DNA of 64,000 nucleotides from Methylopila sp. 73B (lineage in GTDB: Bacteria > Pseudomonadota > Alphaproteobacteria > Rhizobiales > Methylopilaceae): contig NZ_JAFV01000001.1 of the NCBI RefSeq assembly GCF_000526315.1, forward strand, positions 3,846,501 to 3,910,500, given 5' to 3'. A model generated the notes under the pieces. The model was not told where the DNA came from. It did no database searches and saw nothing but the letters and a program-made list of their open reading frames with translations. The position numbers and the translations under genes were made by a program. Below, in pieces: positions 18,813 to 27,997 of this stretch (its first letter is position 1; the number at the start of each line of letters is the position of its first letter).

Positions 18813-21394
18813 GGCGTGAGAAGCCCCGCCTTGTAGTCGTTCAACAGCGCGCCTTCGTTCTTCCCGATGAACAGGCCGACCTTCGTGCCGGTCGCGAGGA
18901 TGCCGCCGAGGGAGGTCCAGCCGATGACCTCGACGCCGCCCACAAGCGCCCGCACCTGATTGCCCTTCGCCTCAAGCCGGTACCGCGTTCCGGCGGCGGC
19001 GAGCGCCATCGCGGCGGAGCTGACGAGCGTCGTGAAGGACCCGCCGTTGCGATATTCGATCCGCCACACGCCCCCGACGTAGCGGATACCGATGTGGTGC
19101 GTCGTGTCGGAGTAGCGAACCAAAAGCGCGCGGGAGAGCGTCGCCGCCGTGAAGGCGATCTCGCCTTCGGCGTAGTGGTCGGGGTCGAAAAGATCGGCCG
19201 CCACGTACCAGGTCGATGTGTCCGACACTCCATGCAGCACGTTCGAGACGATGGTGGCGGCGCCGTCCGCGCCGGTCGCCTTGATATAAGGGCTCCCGAG
19301 CGGTCCGCCGGCGCGGTTGTAATCGTCGGCGAAGACCTCGCCCGCGATCCGCGCGAAGGTCGCCCCCGTGTCCACGTCCGCCGCGTAGGCCTCCGGCGAC
19401 CGCAGCCCCGACGAGTTCAGCGCGAACCAGGGGTAGCGCCAGACGCCGGGGCCGGGGCTGTCGGTGTAGCTTTTCGGCTCGTTCGGCTGCGTGATCTGCG
19501 GCGCGCCAAGGGCGACGCCGGCGAGCGCGGCCTGATCCGGCCGGCAGCGCCGGACCTCGAGCGAGCGGATATGCGTGTCGTTCGGCGCGCTCTTGGCGCT
19601 CGTGAAAACCGACGCTCCGGTGATGTCGAGCTGCGCAGTGATGGGCGCCTGCGGCGGCGTGGCGTCGGCCACCGCGACGATGTTCTCGATCATCGCCCAG
19701 TCTCCCGGCGCCTGACTGGAGCCGATGAACCGCACCCGCATGTCGTAGGACTCGCCGTCGACCAGCGGGAAGGCCTCGGCCTTGCGCTGGCTGTCGGCGA
19801 CCGACATCGGCTTCCAGACGTTCTGATCCGCGACCGAGATCTGCGCCTCCGCGTCGAGATCGTCGTCCTCCGGCTCGTCCCACGCGAGCTCCATACCGAC
19901 GACCACGCCCGATCCGGAGTTGCGCCGCAGGACGGTCGCCGACAGTCCATCCGGCGTCTCAATCGCGTCCGGCGCGTCGTCCTCGGGCGACACGGGGGCG
20001 ACGCCCTCCTCCGTCGCGAAGTCGAAGGCGAAGGCTTCCTCCGTCATGCTCGCGACTTCCAGGGTGACGCTCATATCGCTGTCGTCGAGCCGGATCGACT
20101 GCACCTCGAAGCTCTCGTTGTCGATGTCGAGGTCTTCGATCGAGATCCGGATGAAGCGTTGATCCCAGGCCTTCATGCCGTAGAGGTTCGTGGTGATCGT
20201 GCCGGACCAGCGCGGGTTGAGCCGGCGGTCGAAGAACTTCGCCACCCGCCGGGCGTGGTGGTGGTTCTGGATCTCGTAGGCCTCGATCGTCGTCGACTTG
20301 ACCTGGCCGGTGGCGGTGATCAGCGCTTCGTTGCGCCACTTCTGGGCGTCGGCCTCGGAGTATTTGGCGTCCGGGTTCGTCCACTTGACCAGAACTTCGT
20401 TCGTCTCGCGAAGCGGCCCTGTGCGGTCCTCCAGCCGGTAGTGCGAGATCATCCGGTCTTCGATGAAGACCGTTGGCTCCTCCCATTCCCCGACCTTGAA
20501 GCCGATCTTCCCCTCCGGGCGGAGGTAGAGCCGCCCGAGCATCGCGGTCATCAGCCGGCGCAGATTGTCTTCATGCGCGGTGTCGAAGACGTGGGTGAAC
20601 TCGCCGTGGTAGCGGCGGACGGTCTTCCCATCCTTCGCCGGCAGGATCTCGTCGGCCTTGTTCGCGGCGACGACAAAGTCGGGGTCGTGGACCAGCGAAG
20701 CCGGGATCTGCATCGCATCGGCGTGGGTCAGATAGTCCCGCAGAATCAACGGCAGGTTCGGCGTGAAGATCGTCGTCGCCGACCGCGGGTCGTAGACGAG
20801 CGCGCAGTCCGCGACGCCGTTCCACTGCGGTATGCGGTTGGGGTAGGTTTCCTGGAAGTTCTTGGCTTTGACGCCGCTGGTGTAGAGCTCGACGAGCACG
20901 CATCCCAGGCCGCGGTGGTCGTCGGTGACGCGGTCGGAGAACCGGCGCTTCCAGCCGGCGAAGACGATTTGATCCTGCGTCCCCATCCGGCGCCGGATCT
21001 CGACCTCCGTCGCGAAGGGGTCGTTGGTGGCGTCGCCCTCGCTGTCCGTGTAGCAGATGCGGTCGTCGATGTAGTCCTCGTAGAAGGCGCTGTAGGGACC
21101 TTCCCCGACGTAGAGGATCTGCGTCAGGTTGCCGTTGCGCTGCTTGATGAACAGACGTTTCGCCCCGAGACGCTTGCGTCCGTAGTGCCGGACGCGCGGA
21201 GGCGTCGACTGCTGGAACAGGGCCTTGCCCGTGTCCGGCTTCGGCGGGCGCGGAGCCAGCAGGGCGGGCAACAGCGACAGCCCCAGGCCGATGGCGCCGG
21301 CGACGATGTTGCCGAGCAACGTCAGCGAACCGCCCGCCGCGAGCGCCCCGCCGAACGCCGGCGCTATGGCGAGAACGAGCGCCTGCGGGTTCAC
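18809..21394 (-). CDS. Tail tip protein (host-specificity J / TipJ type)
   Basis: 861 residues starting with a GTG at 21394 that overlaps the upstream stop (GTGA). The N-terminus has a hydrophobic segment (VAGAIGLGLSLLPALLA). Central segments (AKNFQETYPNRIPQWNGVADC, LTHADAMQIPASLV, KFFDRRLNPRWSGTIT) resemble the baseplate hub part of J-like central tail proteins. A fibronectin-like module (about 510-600) and a C-terminal lectin-like beta domain (SPYIKATGADGAATIVSNVL) follow. It forms the tail tip and contacts the fibre and receptor. Confidence 0.8.
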   Translation of the reverse strand: MNPQALVLAIAPAFGGALAAGGSLTLLGNIVAGAIGLGLSLLPALLAPRPPKPDTGKALFQQSTPPRVRHYGRKRLGAKRLFIKQRNGNLTQILYVGEGPYSAFYEDYIDDRICYTDSEGDATNDPFATEVEIRRRMGTQDQIVFAGWKRRFSDRVTDDHRGLGCVLVELYTSGVKAKNFQETYPNRIPQWNGVADCALVYDPRSATTIFTPNLPLILRDYLTHADAMQIPASLVHDPDFVVAANKADEILPAKDGKTVRRYHGEFTHVFDTAHEDNLRRLMTAMLGRLYLRPEGKIGFKVGEWEEPTVFIEDRMISHYRLEDRTGPLRETNEVLVKWTNPDAKYSEADAQKWRNEALITATGQVKSTTIEAYEIQNHHHARRVAKFFDRRLNPRWSGTITTNLYGMKAWDQRFIRISIEDLDIDNESFEVQSIRLDDSDMSVTLEVASMTEEAFAFDFATEEGVAPVSPEDDAPDAIETPDGLSATVLRRNSGSGVVVGMELAWDEPEDDDLDAEAQISVADQNVWKPMSVADSQRKAEAFPLVDGESYDMRVRFIGSSQAPGDWAMIENIVAVADATPPQAPITAQLDITGASVFTSAKSAPNDTHIRSLEVRRCRPDQAALAGVALGAPQITQPNEPKSYTDSPGPGVWRYPWFALNSSGLRSPEAYAADVDTGATFARIAGEVFADDYNRAGGPLGSPYIKATGADGAATIVSNVLHGVSDTSTWYVAADLFDPDHYAEGEIAFTAATLSRALLVRYSDTTHHIGIRYVGGVWRIEYRNGGSFTTLVSSAAMALAAAGTRYRLEAKGNQVRALVGGVEVIGWTSLGGILATGTKVGLFIGKNEGALLNDYKAGLLTP

Positions 21395-21798
21395 GCGAAG
21401 CTCCAGGCCGCGACCACGCGGACGTCGCGCGCGTCGCGGACGCTCAAGCCGTCCGCGCACTTGATCGCCCAACGTCCGGCAGGGGTCATGATCGCTCCGA
21501 ACCAGGTGGACGAGCCGTCAGGCAGGAAGGCGCGCACCACGGCGACGTCGCCGGGGTTCGGGTCGCGGGCGCGGCGCGCGCCGGCCGCCGCCATCCGGCG
21601 GGCGACGAGGCGCGGCAGACAGCCCTCGCGGAAGAACAGAAGCTCGGCGTCGGCCTCGGAAGCGTAGGCGCCGCGCAGATCGCCGGCCGGGTCGCAGCCG
21701 GTGTTCATGAGCCACCAGTCCGCCGGCGCGAGGACGCAGTCCACCGCGCCCCACCCGAAGCGCGTCCGGGCGAGGCCTTTCAGGAAGTCGGCGAGCAT
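21391..21798 (-). CDS. DUF6950/NlpC-P60-like tail assembly protein
   Basis: 135 residues. The motif TRFGWGAVDCVLAPADWW (Cys21) matches the N-terminal catalytic-Cys motif of NlpC/P60-like phage tail proteins. PNPGDVAVVRAF and STWFGAIMTPAGRWAIKC follow in family order. The usual catalytic His of the HVGI motif appears replaced (WFGAIM), so peptidase activity may be lost. Position directly before the tail-tip gene is standard for this family. Confidence 0.65.
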   Translation of the reverse strand: MLADFLKGLARTRFGWGAVDCVLAPADWWLMNTGCDPAGDLRGAYASEADAELLFFREGCLPRLVARRMAAAGARRARDPNPGDVAVVRAFLPDGSSTWFGAIMTPAGRWAIKCADGLSVRDARDVRVVAAWSFA

Positions 21799-21801
21799 CG
21801 G

Positions 21802-22392
21802 CTACTTCGGGAACTTGACGTAGACGCTCTCGATCCCGGCGATGAACTCGGCGATCCGGTCGCCGGGATGGCGCGCCTTCTGATCGGGGTCGCTCATGTA
21901 GGCGGCGCGCGTCCGTTTCTTGCTGGCGAAGGGCGTCTCGGCGGTCAGCGTAACCGTGCGCTCGAAGCCGTTGGCGGTCGTTTTCTTCTCCGGGATCAGG
22001 CTGTGCATCAGCCCCCAGGTTTCGGCCCACGGCGCGCCGAGCAGCTGCCAGGGGCCGTTCATGTGCTCGTCGCCGGTGAAAAACTGCGAGAACACGAACA
22101 CCGGGCGATTGACGTATTCGGCGGTCTCGGCCTTCGCCATGGCGGCGAACCGGGCGTAGACGCCGGACAGCGAGAACCGGAGCTCAGGCGCCGCGCCGTC
22201 GATTGATTGCGCGACGCCCTCGATCCGGCCGAGACCGCGCAGACCCAGCCACTTGCGGCCGTCCGAGGTCGTCAGCGGTCGCGCGCCGTTCCACACCCCC
22301 AGGGGGTCGGACGCGAAGTCGAACCACACCAAGCGCGCCCGGCGCACGGCTTCGCCGCGGAGCTGCGCCTCGATCGCGGGGCCAAAGTCCAT
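21802..22392 (-). CDS. Tail assembly protein (DUF2163-like position)
   Basis: 196 residues. The N-terminal region (ARLVWFDFASDPLGVWNG, then RPLTTSDGRKWLGLRGLGRIEG) is like minor tail proteins that recognise loaded tail or cell-wall components. It lies between the tape-measure-proximal minor tail gene and the NlpC-like gene, the place where DUF2163/L-type proteins occur. The start codon overlaps the upstream stop (TGATG). Family assignment is by position more than sequence. Confidence 0.55.
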   Translation of the reverse strand: MDFGPAIEAQLRGEAVRRARLVWFDFASDPLGVWNGARPLTTSDGRKWLGLRGLGRIEGVAQSIDGAAPELRFSLSGVYARFAAMAKAETAEYVNRPVFVFSQFFTGDEHMNGPWQLLGAPWAETWGLMHSLIPEKKTTANGFERTVTLTAETPFASKKRTRAAYMSDPDQKARHPGDRIAEFIAGIESVYVKFPK

Positions 22393-23024
22393 CAGACGCC
22401 CAACCCGTAGAAGTCTTCCTCGAGCTCCAGCGCGCCCTCGCCCTGCCAGTTGCGGGTGAGGTCGAGCGGGCCCGCCGCAGGGTTCGTGGGCCGCGCGATG
22501 AAGGTGGGATTCTCGAACTCGACGGCCGCGTTGATGAGGGCGCCCTCACGCGCCGGCGGCAGAAACACGACATCGCTGCGCGCGCCGCTGACGACGTTCG
22601 GCGCGCGGATGATCTGGTGCAGCCGGTCGTTGATCGAGAAGAACATGCCGCGCTTCAGCGGCCCGACGTTGGTCGTGGTGAAGCTTGCCGTGGTCGCGCC
22701 CTCGTTCAGCGCCGTCCGCAAGGTCACGTTGATCGCGCCCGTCGCCGGTTTCGGAACCCATCGCTCCCCGAAGATCGGGCAGACGAAGGGATTGAGGCCG
22801 CCCTGGATCGCGGTGACGAAGCCCATCCACTCCAGCTGCTCGGCGAGCAGGCTGACGTCGACCGCGATCCTGAGCGTCCAGTAGCCGGCGTCAGGCGCGC
22901 CGATCTGCGAGCGTCCGTCAAAGGTGCGCGGACCCATCTGCAGCATCGGCTTTAGGAACGGCGGCTGCAGCGTCTTCGGCTTGCGGATCAGCGCTGGGAA
23001 CGTCTCAAGCTCGGGATGCGCCAC
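22392..23024 (-). CDS. Minor tail protein
   Basis: 210 residues, beta-rich with Pro/Gly turns (KTLQPPFLKPMLQMGPRTF, IAVDVSLLAEQLEWMGFV, PFVCPIFGERWV). It is immediately downstream of the tape measure (3-bp gap) and coupled to the next gene (TGATG), matching the distal tail (Dit)-like position in siphovirus tail operons. Dit identity is inferred from gene order, not recognised motifs. Confidence 0.6.
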   Translation of the reverse strand: MAHPELETFPALIRKPKTLQPPFLKPMLQMGPRTFDGRSQIGAPDAGYWTLRIAVDVSLLAEQLEWMGFVTAIQGGLNPFVCPIFGERWVPKPATGAINVTLRTALNEGATTASFTTTNVGPLKRGMFFSINDRLHQIIRAPNVVSGARSDVVFLPPAREGALINAAVEFENPTFIARPTNPAAGPLDLTRNWQGEGALELEEDFYGLGV

Positions 23025-23027
23025 GGC

Positions 23028-26000
23028 TCAGGCCGCCCGCCAGGCGTTGTCGCGCTGGTAGGCCCAGGCGCGGTCGCGCGCGTCCAGTTCGCGCTTGAAC
23101 TCGGCGAGCACGCGGTCGTCGGCGCTGCCCTGGATGGTGATGTTCGTGTCGCCGAAGCGATTGACGCGCGCGGCGGAGGCCGGGGGCGGCGTGATCGGCA
23201 TCGGCATGTTCATCTCGACCGGAATGCGGCCCGAGGGGACCGGGACGTAGGCTTCCGGCACGCCGCCCTCGGCGAAGATCGCCGCCTGCGGCGAGGTGGC
23301 GACGCCGCCGGCGGAATAGGCCCGGATCGGGATCGGCCCGTTCGGGCCCATGATCCCGCCGCCGGCGAAGAAGCTGAAGCCGCCGCCGGCCCCGCCCGCA
23401 GCGCCGGCGCCGCCCCCGAAGAGCGACGACAGCCAGCCGCCGGACTGCATGCCGGCGCCGACGACCTTCCCCAGCAGCATGCCGACCATGCCCCCCATGG
23501 CGCCGTTTTTCTTGCCGCCGAGCGCCATCCCCAGCATGCCGCCGAGGCCCTGCGCGAGGTCGCCGAAGATGTTGCCGGCGTTCCCGGCGGTCTGCGCCAC
23601 GTTGCCCAGCGCCGGGGCGGCCTGCGCGGCCGTCTGGTTCAGGTTTCGGATGCTGGCCGTGGTCTCCGCCATCGCCTGCGATTGCGCCGTGAGCGCCGCC
23701 GTGGTGGTGGACCCCGCCGCGCTCGCGCCGCCGGGCGAGGCGTAAGCGCTCCGGAGCCATCCCGGGGCGTTCGCCCCCTCTCCGCCCGCGCCCCAGACGC
23801 CCGGCGCGCCATAGCCGACGTGCATGCTGCCCGGCTGCATGTAGCCGGGGCCGGCGCCGAAGCCGGTGACGCCGTTCGCGCGCGCCTGGCGCACGATGTC
23901 CTGATAGACCGGCACGTCCGCCGGGTTGTTCCAGTCCAGCCGGCGGCCGTTCTGCGAGAAGAACACGTCCGCGGCGTTGCCGTGGTCGTGGCGCGTCGAG
24001 CCCACCCGGGCGCCGCCCTCCCCGATCCCCGGCTGTCCGCCGGAGAACACCTCCATCTTGATCCCCTTCTCGGCGAGGAAGGAGAAGTCCTTGACGAGCT
24101 TCGGGTCGAGCGGCTGATTCCGGGTCGCGCCCTGATTGAGATAGCTCAGCCAGTTGGTCCCGCCCGCGGTCGCGGCCTGCGCCGCATTATCGTTCGCGAT
24201 CGGCGCGAGCGCGTTGCGAGCGATGTTCCCGGGGACGGCGACCGGCAGGGCGGCCGCCGGCGCGCCAGCGCCCCACACCACATAGAACGGCCGCGTGGAC
24301 GAGCCGTCCGGCTTTCCGCCGAGCCCGACGTCCTTCAGGCCGGGGATGCTGTCGCCGAGCGACGACCAGATGTTGTCGTAGGCGTTGGTCCAGGCCTTTT
24401 TGGACGCATCGTCGAGGGCCTTGAGCCCCGCGTTTGCGAAGGACTTGCCGACGCCGTCGTCGGAGCGCAGCCCCTCGCCCAGCGTCTCCCAGGCCGAGGC
24501 GCCGGCCTCTTTCATTTCCTGAAGCGCGTCGGTCATCCGCGCCGTCTGGTCGATCCAGCGACCATATTCGCTCTCGGGCGTCACGCCGGCTTGGCGCTGC
24601 ATGCCCGCGATCTGGCTGTCGAGCGGCGTGCGGAACAGGTCCGCGCGACGGTCCTGAAGGTCGCGCTGCAGGTTCGCCAGGCGCGCGGCCTCGCCGAGCT
24701 GCGACAGCGCGGTCGCCTCGCGGGAGATCTGCGCGATTGTGGCGGCAGAGACGGCGTTGTAGTCGCCCGTCAGGTCGTAGGCGCGCTGCCGCTCCTGGTT
24801 CGTGCGCTCCATGACGATGCGCAGGCGCTCGTTCTCCGTCACCGAGAGGCCGGCCGACTGCGCCTCGAGCGCGGCGGAGGCCACACGCTGACGGACTCCC
24901 TCCTCCAGCGTGGCCGCGTACTCCTGCCCCTCGCGCACCGCCTGCGCGTAGACGAGGTTCGACGCGCGCTGCGCCTCAGCGTCTGCGACGTGTGCGCGCG
25001 TGCTGTCCTGCAGGGCGTCAGCCCTCGCCCGGTCCGCGGCGAGCGCGGCGCGCTGCGCAACGGTGCGCGCCGTGATGGCGCGGAGGTCGAAGTCGTAGGA
25101 CTGCGAGGCGCGAGCGGCGCTTTCACCCCGCCCGGCCTGCTCGTCGGCGTAAGCGCCCCGCTGCCGGGAAAGGAAGGCGTCCCACTCGGGAGTGCCGACC
25201 CGGCGCGCGCCGCCTTGATCGATCAACTGCGCGGCTCGCTCGGCGAGCTCGACCGTCCGCTGAAGCTTGATCCCCTCGCTGTTCAGCTTGGAGACGTCTT
25301 CGTAAAGTTTTGCGACCCGGGAGTCGTTCGGAGCGGCAACGTAGAGGCCAGCGACCGCGGCCTGGAGCGCATCGAAATCCGGCTTACCCCTCGCCGCTTC
25401 CTCTCGAAACTTCTCGACCTGCGCACGGATCGGTTCGAACTGATTATTGACGGCGAAGACTGTCCCCGTGGGGCCGGTATCAAGGTCGGTCCCAAGCCCC
25501 GCGAGCACGGTTTTGCTCTGCGACTGCATCTGGGCGCGCAGAACGGCCGCGTTCAAACGTGCATCGGCGAGGTTGACGTTGAGCCCACCCCCGTCGAAGC
25601 GTTCTCGCGCTGTTGCCGCCTTGCCATAGGCATCTTCAATGCGCCGCAGGATGTCAGCGTGGCGTTCGTAAGCGTCGCTGAGCTTGTCAGCTCCAGACGT
25701 CCCGCTGCTGGTGAAATACGCCGCGGCGCTCGCGACGGCCGCCAGCCCAGCGACGGTCAGCGTCAGCGGGTTGAGCAGGAACGATCCGATCGCTGCGCCG
25801 GTCGCCTTCAAAGCCGCGGCGACGCCGACGCCAGGGCCGAAAATCTGCGCCATCTGCATGCCCTGCTGCATGATGACGGTGAACGGGGACTGGCCCGACG
25901 CCAGCGAGACCATGATGTCGTTGAGCTGAAACGACATGTTCTGGACTTCGCCGGCCGCGAGCTTCACGCCGCCGGCGGCGGTCTTGCCGCTTGCGCCCAT

Positions 26001-26438
26001 GTTGGCGAGGCGCTGCGACGCGTTGTCGTTCGCGAGCGCCTTCAACCCCTGCGTCGAGAAGTACTGCCAGCCCGCCGCGGCCTCGCGCGCCGCATGGCCG
26101 CTTTGGGTGGCCGCGACGGCGGCCTGCCCGTATCGCACCGCGGCCATGGTCAGCAGCTCGTTCACGCGCTCGGCCGTCACCAGCCCCTGCGCCTGAGCGC
26201 GCTGAAGGTCCTGCGTCACCTGCGCGAGCTTCTGGGAGGAGCGATAGCTGCCGTCGAGCGCCGCCGAATGGCGGTCGAGCGCGCGCCCGGCGCTGAGCGT
26301 CTGGCGCTCGAGCTGCGGCATCGCGGCGGACAGGCCCCCCGTCGCCGCGCCCATCTCGCGCAGCTTCGCGGTGTCCTGATCGACGCCCTGAAGCTTCGAC
26401 TGTACCGTGACCGTCTTGACGACGTTCAGAGCGACCAT
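23028..26438 (-). CDS. Tail tape measure protein with M15-type peptidase domain
   Basis: 1136 residues. The N-terminal half is helical and coiled-coil. A hydrophobic segment (ATGAAIGSFLLNPLTLTVAG) lies near 210-240, typical of tape measures. At about residues 810-875 the motifs GSTRHDHGNAAD and MHVGYG match the zinc-binding SxHxxGxAxD and HxxY-type signature of LAS (M15) peptidoglycan peptidases. The C-terminus is Gly-rich with FFAGGGIMGPNG. It sets tail length and probably cleaves peptidoglycan crosslinks during DNA entry. Confidence 0.9.
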   Translation of the reverse strand: MVALNVVKTVTVQSKLQGVDQDTAKLREMGAATGGLSAAMPQLERQTLSAGRALDRHSAALDGSYRSSQKLAQVTQDLQRAQAQGLVTAERVNELLTMAAVRYGQAAVAATQSGHAAREAAAGWQYFSTQGLKALANDNASQRLANMGASGKTAAGGVKLAAGEVQNMSFQLNDIMVSLASGQSPFTVIMQQGMQMAQIFGPGVGVAAALKATGAAIGSFLLNPLTLTVAGLAAVASAAAYFTSSGTSGADKLSDAYERHADILRRIEDAYGKAATARERFDGGGLNVNLADARLNAAVLRAQMQSQSKTVLAGLGTDLDTGPTGTVFAVNNQFEPIRAQVEKFREEAARGKPDFDALQAAVAGLYVAAPNDSRVAKLYEDVSKLNSEGIKLQRTVELAERAAQLIDQGGARRVGTPEWDAFLSRQRGAYADEQAGRGESAARASQSYDFDLRAITARTVAQRAALAADRARADALQDSTRAHVADAEAQRASNLVYAQAVREGQEYAATLEEGVRQRVASAALEAQSAGLSVTENERLRIVMERTNQERQRAYDLTGDYNAVSAATIAQISREATALSQLGEAARLANLQRDLQDRRADLFRTPLDSQIAGMQRQAGVTPESEYGRWIDQTARMTDALQEMKEAGASAWETLGEGLRSDDGVGKSFANAGLKALDDASKKAWTNAYDNIWSSLGDSIPGLKDVGLGGKPDGSSTRPFYVVWGAGAPAAALPVAVPGNIARNALAPIANDNAAQAATAGGTNWLSYLNQGATRNQPLDPKLVKDFSFLAEKGIKMEVFSGGQPGIGEGGARVGSTRHDHGNAADVFFSQNGRRLDWNNPADVPVYQDIVRQARANGVTGFGAGPGYMQPGSMHVGYGAPGVWGAGGEGANAPGWLRSAYASPGGASAAGSTTTAALTAQSQAMAETTASIRNLNQTAAQAAPALGNVAQTAGNAGNIFGDLAQGLGGMLGMALGGKKNGAMGGMVGMLLGKVVGAGMQSGGWLSSLFGGGAGAAGGAGGGFSFFAGGGIMGPNGPIPIRAYSAGGVATSPQAAIFAEGGVPEAYVPVPSGRIPVEMNMPMPITPPPASAARVNRFGDTNITIQGSADDRVLAEFKRELDARDRAWAYQRDNAWRAA

Positions 26439-26504
26439 GCGGGCCTCGGACGACTATTGGGAAAATGACGCGGCGGACTAAGCCGTCGTGCCACGGGGAC
26501 GCAG

Positions 26505-27020
26505 ATGGCCACTTGCCAAGAATGCGGAAAGAAAACCGGCCTATTTGATCTCAACCGCGGCAAGTGTTTCGATTGCCGCATGAGACTTGAGTACGAAAAA
26601 GCAGATGCACCCTCTGCATCTCCAGCCCAGATAAAGGCCGAACAGGAGCGGGAAGACGCCGTCGCCTTGCAGGCTGCCGCGGAAGCGATCGTCGTCACCA
26701 CCGGCCCGGCACTTCCCGGCGCGGCGGACTACGAGATTCTCGACGTCATCTCCGCGGAGGCCGCGATGGCGATGAACATCTTCAAGGACATCGCGACCGC
26801 CTGGCGCGACACGTTCGGCGGACGCGCCAAAAGCCTGCAGGGCGCCCTTCGAGAGGCCCGCGTGCTCTGTCTGTCCGAGCTCCGCGTCGAGGCGCTGAAG
26901 CTCGGCGCCGACGCCGTGATCGCCGTCGATCTCGACTACAGCGAGTTCAACTCGGCGAACGCCAGCGGCAGCATGCTGTTCGTGGTCGCCACCGGGACCG
27001 CGGTCCGCTTCGTTCGATAG
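26505..27020 (+). CDS. YbjQ/UPF0145-like heavy-metal-binding-domain protein with N-terminal zinc ribbon
   Basis: 171 residues. The N-terminus has [10 protein letters not shown] and KCFDCRM, a CxxC-CxxC zinc ribbon (residues about 4-25). A charged linker follows. Then [45 protein letters not shown] and [10 protein letters not shown] match the YbjQ family, a homopentameric fold of unclear role. It is antisense inside the tail operon, between the tail chaperones and the tape measure, and thus is probably a moron with its own promoter. Codon use is similar to its neighbours except for an A+T-richer start. Confidence 0.8.
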   Translation: MATCQECGKKTGLFDLNRGKCFDCRMRLEYEKADAPSASPAQIKAEQEREDAVALQAAAEAIVVTTGPALPGAADYEILDVISAEAAMAMNIFKDIATAWRDTFGGRAKSLQGALREARVLCLSELRVEALKLGADAVIAVDLDYSEFNSANASGSMLFVVATGTAVRFVR

Positions 27021-27024
27021 GTCG

Positions 27025-27776
27025 TCACCGCCGCGCGGCCTTCATGCGGCGGTCAACGTCCTCGATCCACACCCCGTCCATCGCCTTCACCAGGCGCACG
27101 ATCCGGTCGAAGGTTTCGCCCTCGACGCCGTGATCGCGCGCCCATTGGCTGAGCGCCGTGTAGGGGATCTGCGTCACGCCGCCCATGTAGACCTGCCGGT
27201 CGTGGGCGAGCGCCATGAAGGCGTTCCACGCCAGCAGCAGGCTCGACGGCAGCTTCGGCTTGTTCAGGAGCGGGGCCGGGAGGGGCCGGCCCGTTTCCTT
27301 GTGCACCTCCCGAAGCCAGTCCTCATCCGCGCTGTACTGCAGGTGCCAGCGAAGCGCGGCCGTCAGTTTCCCGCGGCGGCCTTGAGGTCGAGCTCGCCCT
27401 GATCGGCCACCACCATCGCCGCATAGTTCACGGCGTTGCGGAACGCCGGCTCGTCGGGATCGAGCAGCAGCTCCTCCGCGACCTCGCGGCTGTAGGGAAC
27501 GGGATTCTTGTCGTCGTCCGTCAGGTTCGCCCAGTCGACGAGCACCGTGTCCGCCAGCAGGATCGCGTCGTGCCGGCGGGCCGCCTCCTTCGTCAGCACG
27601 CCGTCCGGCTTGTTCGCCGGCTCCTCCGCCGCGACGAGCTCTTCCTGCCGGTGGAGATAGTCGGTGTTGAACCGGGCGCGGACCTTGAGCTGCAGGTCCT
27701 CCATGCCGGGGAGCGTCCGCACCCAAGCGCCCTTCTCGATCTTCTGGCCGAGCGCCTTAACCGAGCTGATCTTCAA
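27025..27776 (-). CDS. Tail assembly chaperone long form (G-T-like) made by -1 frameshift
   Basis: The upstream frame (27776 to 27363) reaches the heptamer G-GGA-AAC (27372-27366) just before its TGA. A -1 shift there continues into a second frame, KLTAALRWHLQYSADEDWL onward, to a stop at 27025, giving about 250 residues. Lambda G/GT works the same way. The long form bridges tape measure and tail tube during tail assembly. The second frame has no good start of its own and is conserved-looking to its end. Confidence 0.85.
27363..27776 (-). CDS. Tail assembly chaperone short form (G-like)
   Basis: 137 residues (MKISSVKALGQKIEKGAW, WANLTDDDKNPVPYSREVAE, ending in AAMVVADQGELDL and KAAAGN). It is the zero-frame product at the frameshift site. 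Its start overlaps the upstream 74-aa gene by 4 bp (ATGA). It coats the tape measure in excess before tube polymerisation, by analogy with lambda gpG. Confidence 0.85.
   Translation of the reverse strand: MKISSVKALGQKIEKGAWVRTLPGMEDLQLKVRARFNTDYLHRQEELVAAEEPANKPDGVLTKEAARRHDAILLADTVLVDWANLTDDDKNPVPYSREVAEELLLDPDEPAFRNAVNYAAMVVADQGELDLKAAAGN
27366..27372 (-). promoter_or_regulatory. Canonical -1 slippery heptamer GGGAAAC
   Basis: Read in the zero frame as G GGA AAC, it exactly fits X XXY YYZ, with the zero-frame TGA immediately after it. Shifting re-pairs as GGG AAA and opens the tail-chaperone extension. Lambda uses the near-identical GGGAAAG. Confidence 0.88.
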
Positions 27777-27997
27777 GACTTGCCTCCGTCCTGCTTGTTC
27801 GACGCCTCAGCCGGCGTCTTGGCCACCGGCGGCGACGCCTTTTCGTCCGGAATCTCGTGGGCCAGCCGCTTCTCCGGGCTGGTGATCAGCTCCGCGTAGT
27901 CGTCGCGGAGATCGAGTTCTTCGCCCTCGACGAACGAGCGCTTTGTCCCGCCGGGATAGCCGGTATGACTGACGTCGATGCGGACCCGCTTCATCAC
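27773..27997 (-). CDS. Small protein between tail tube and tail chaperone
   Basis: 74 residues (MMKRVRIDVSHTGYPGGTKRS, then FVEGEELDLRDDYAELI). A beta-strand N-terminus with RVRIDVSHTGYPGGT resembles small head-tail or tail proteins with a compact SH3-like opening. The C-terminus is charged and disordered. It overlaps both neighbours by 4 bp (ATGA). Function unknown; position suggests tail assembly. Confidence 0.6.
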   Translation of the reverse strand: MMKRVRIDVSHTGYPGGTKRSFVEGEELDLRDDYAELITSPEKRLAHEIPDEKASPPVAKTPAEASNKQDGGKS

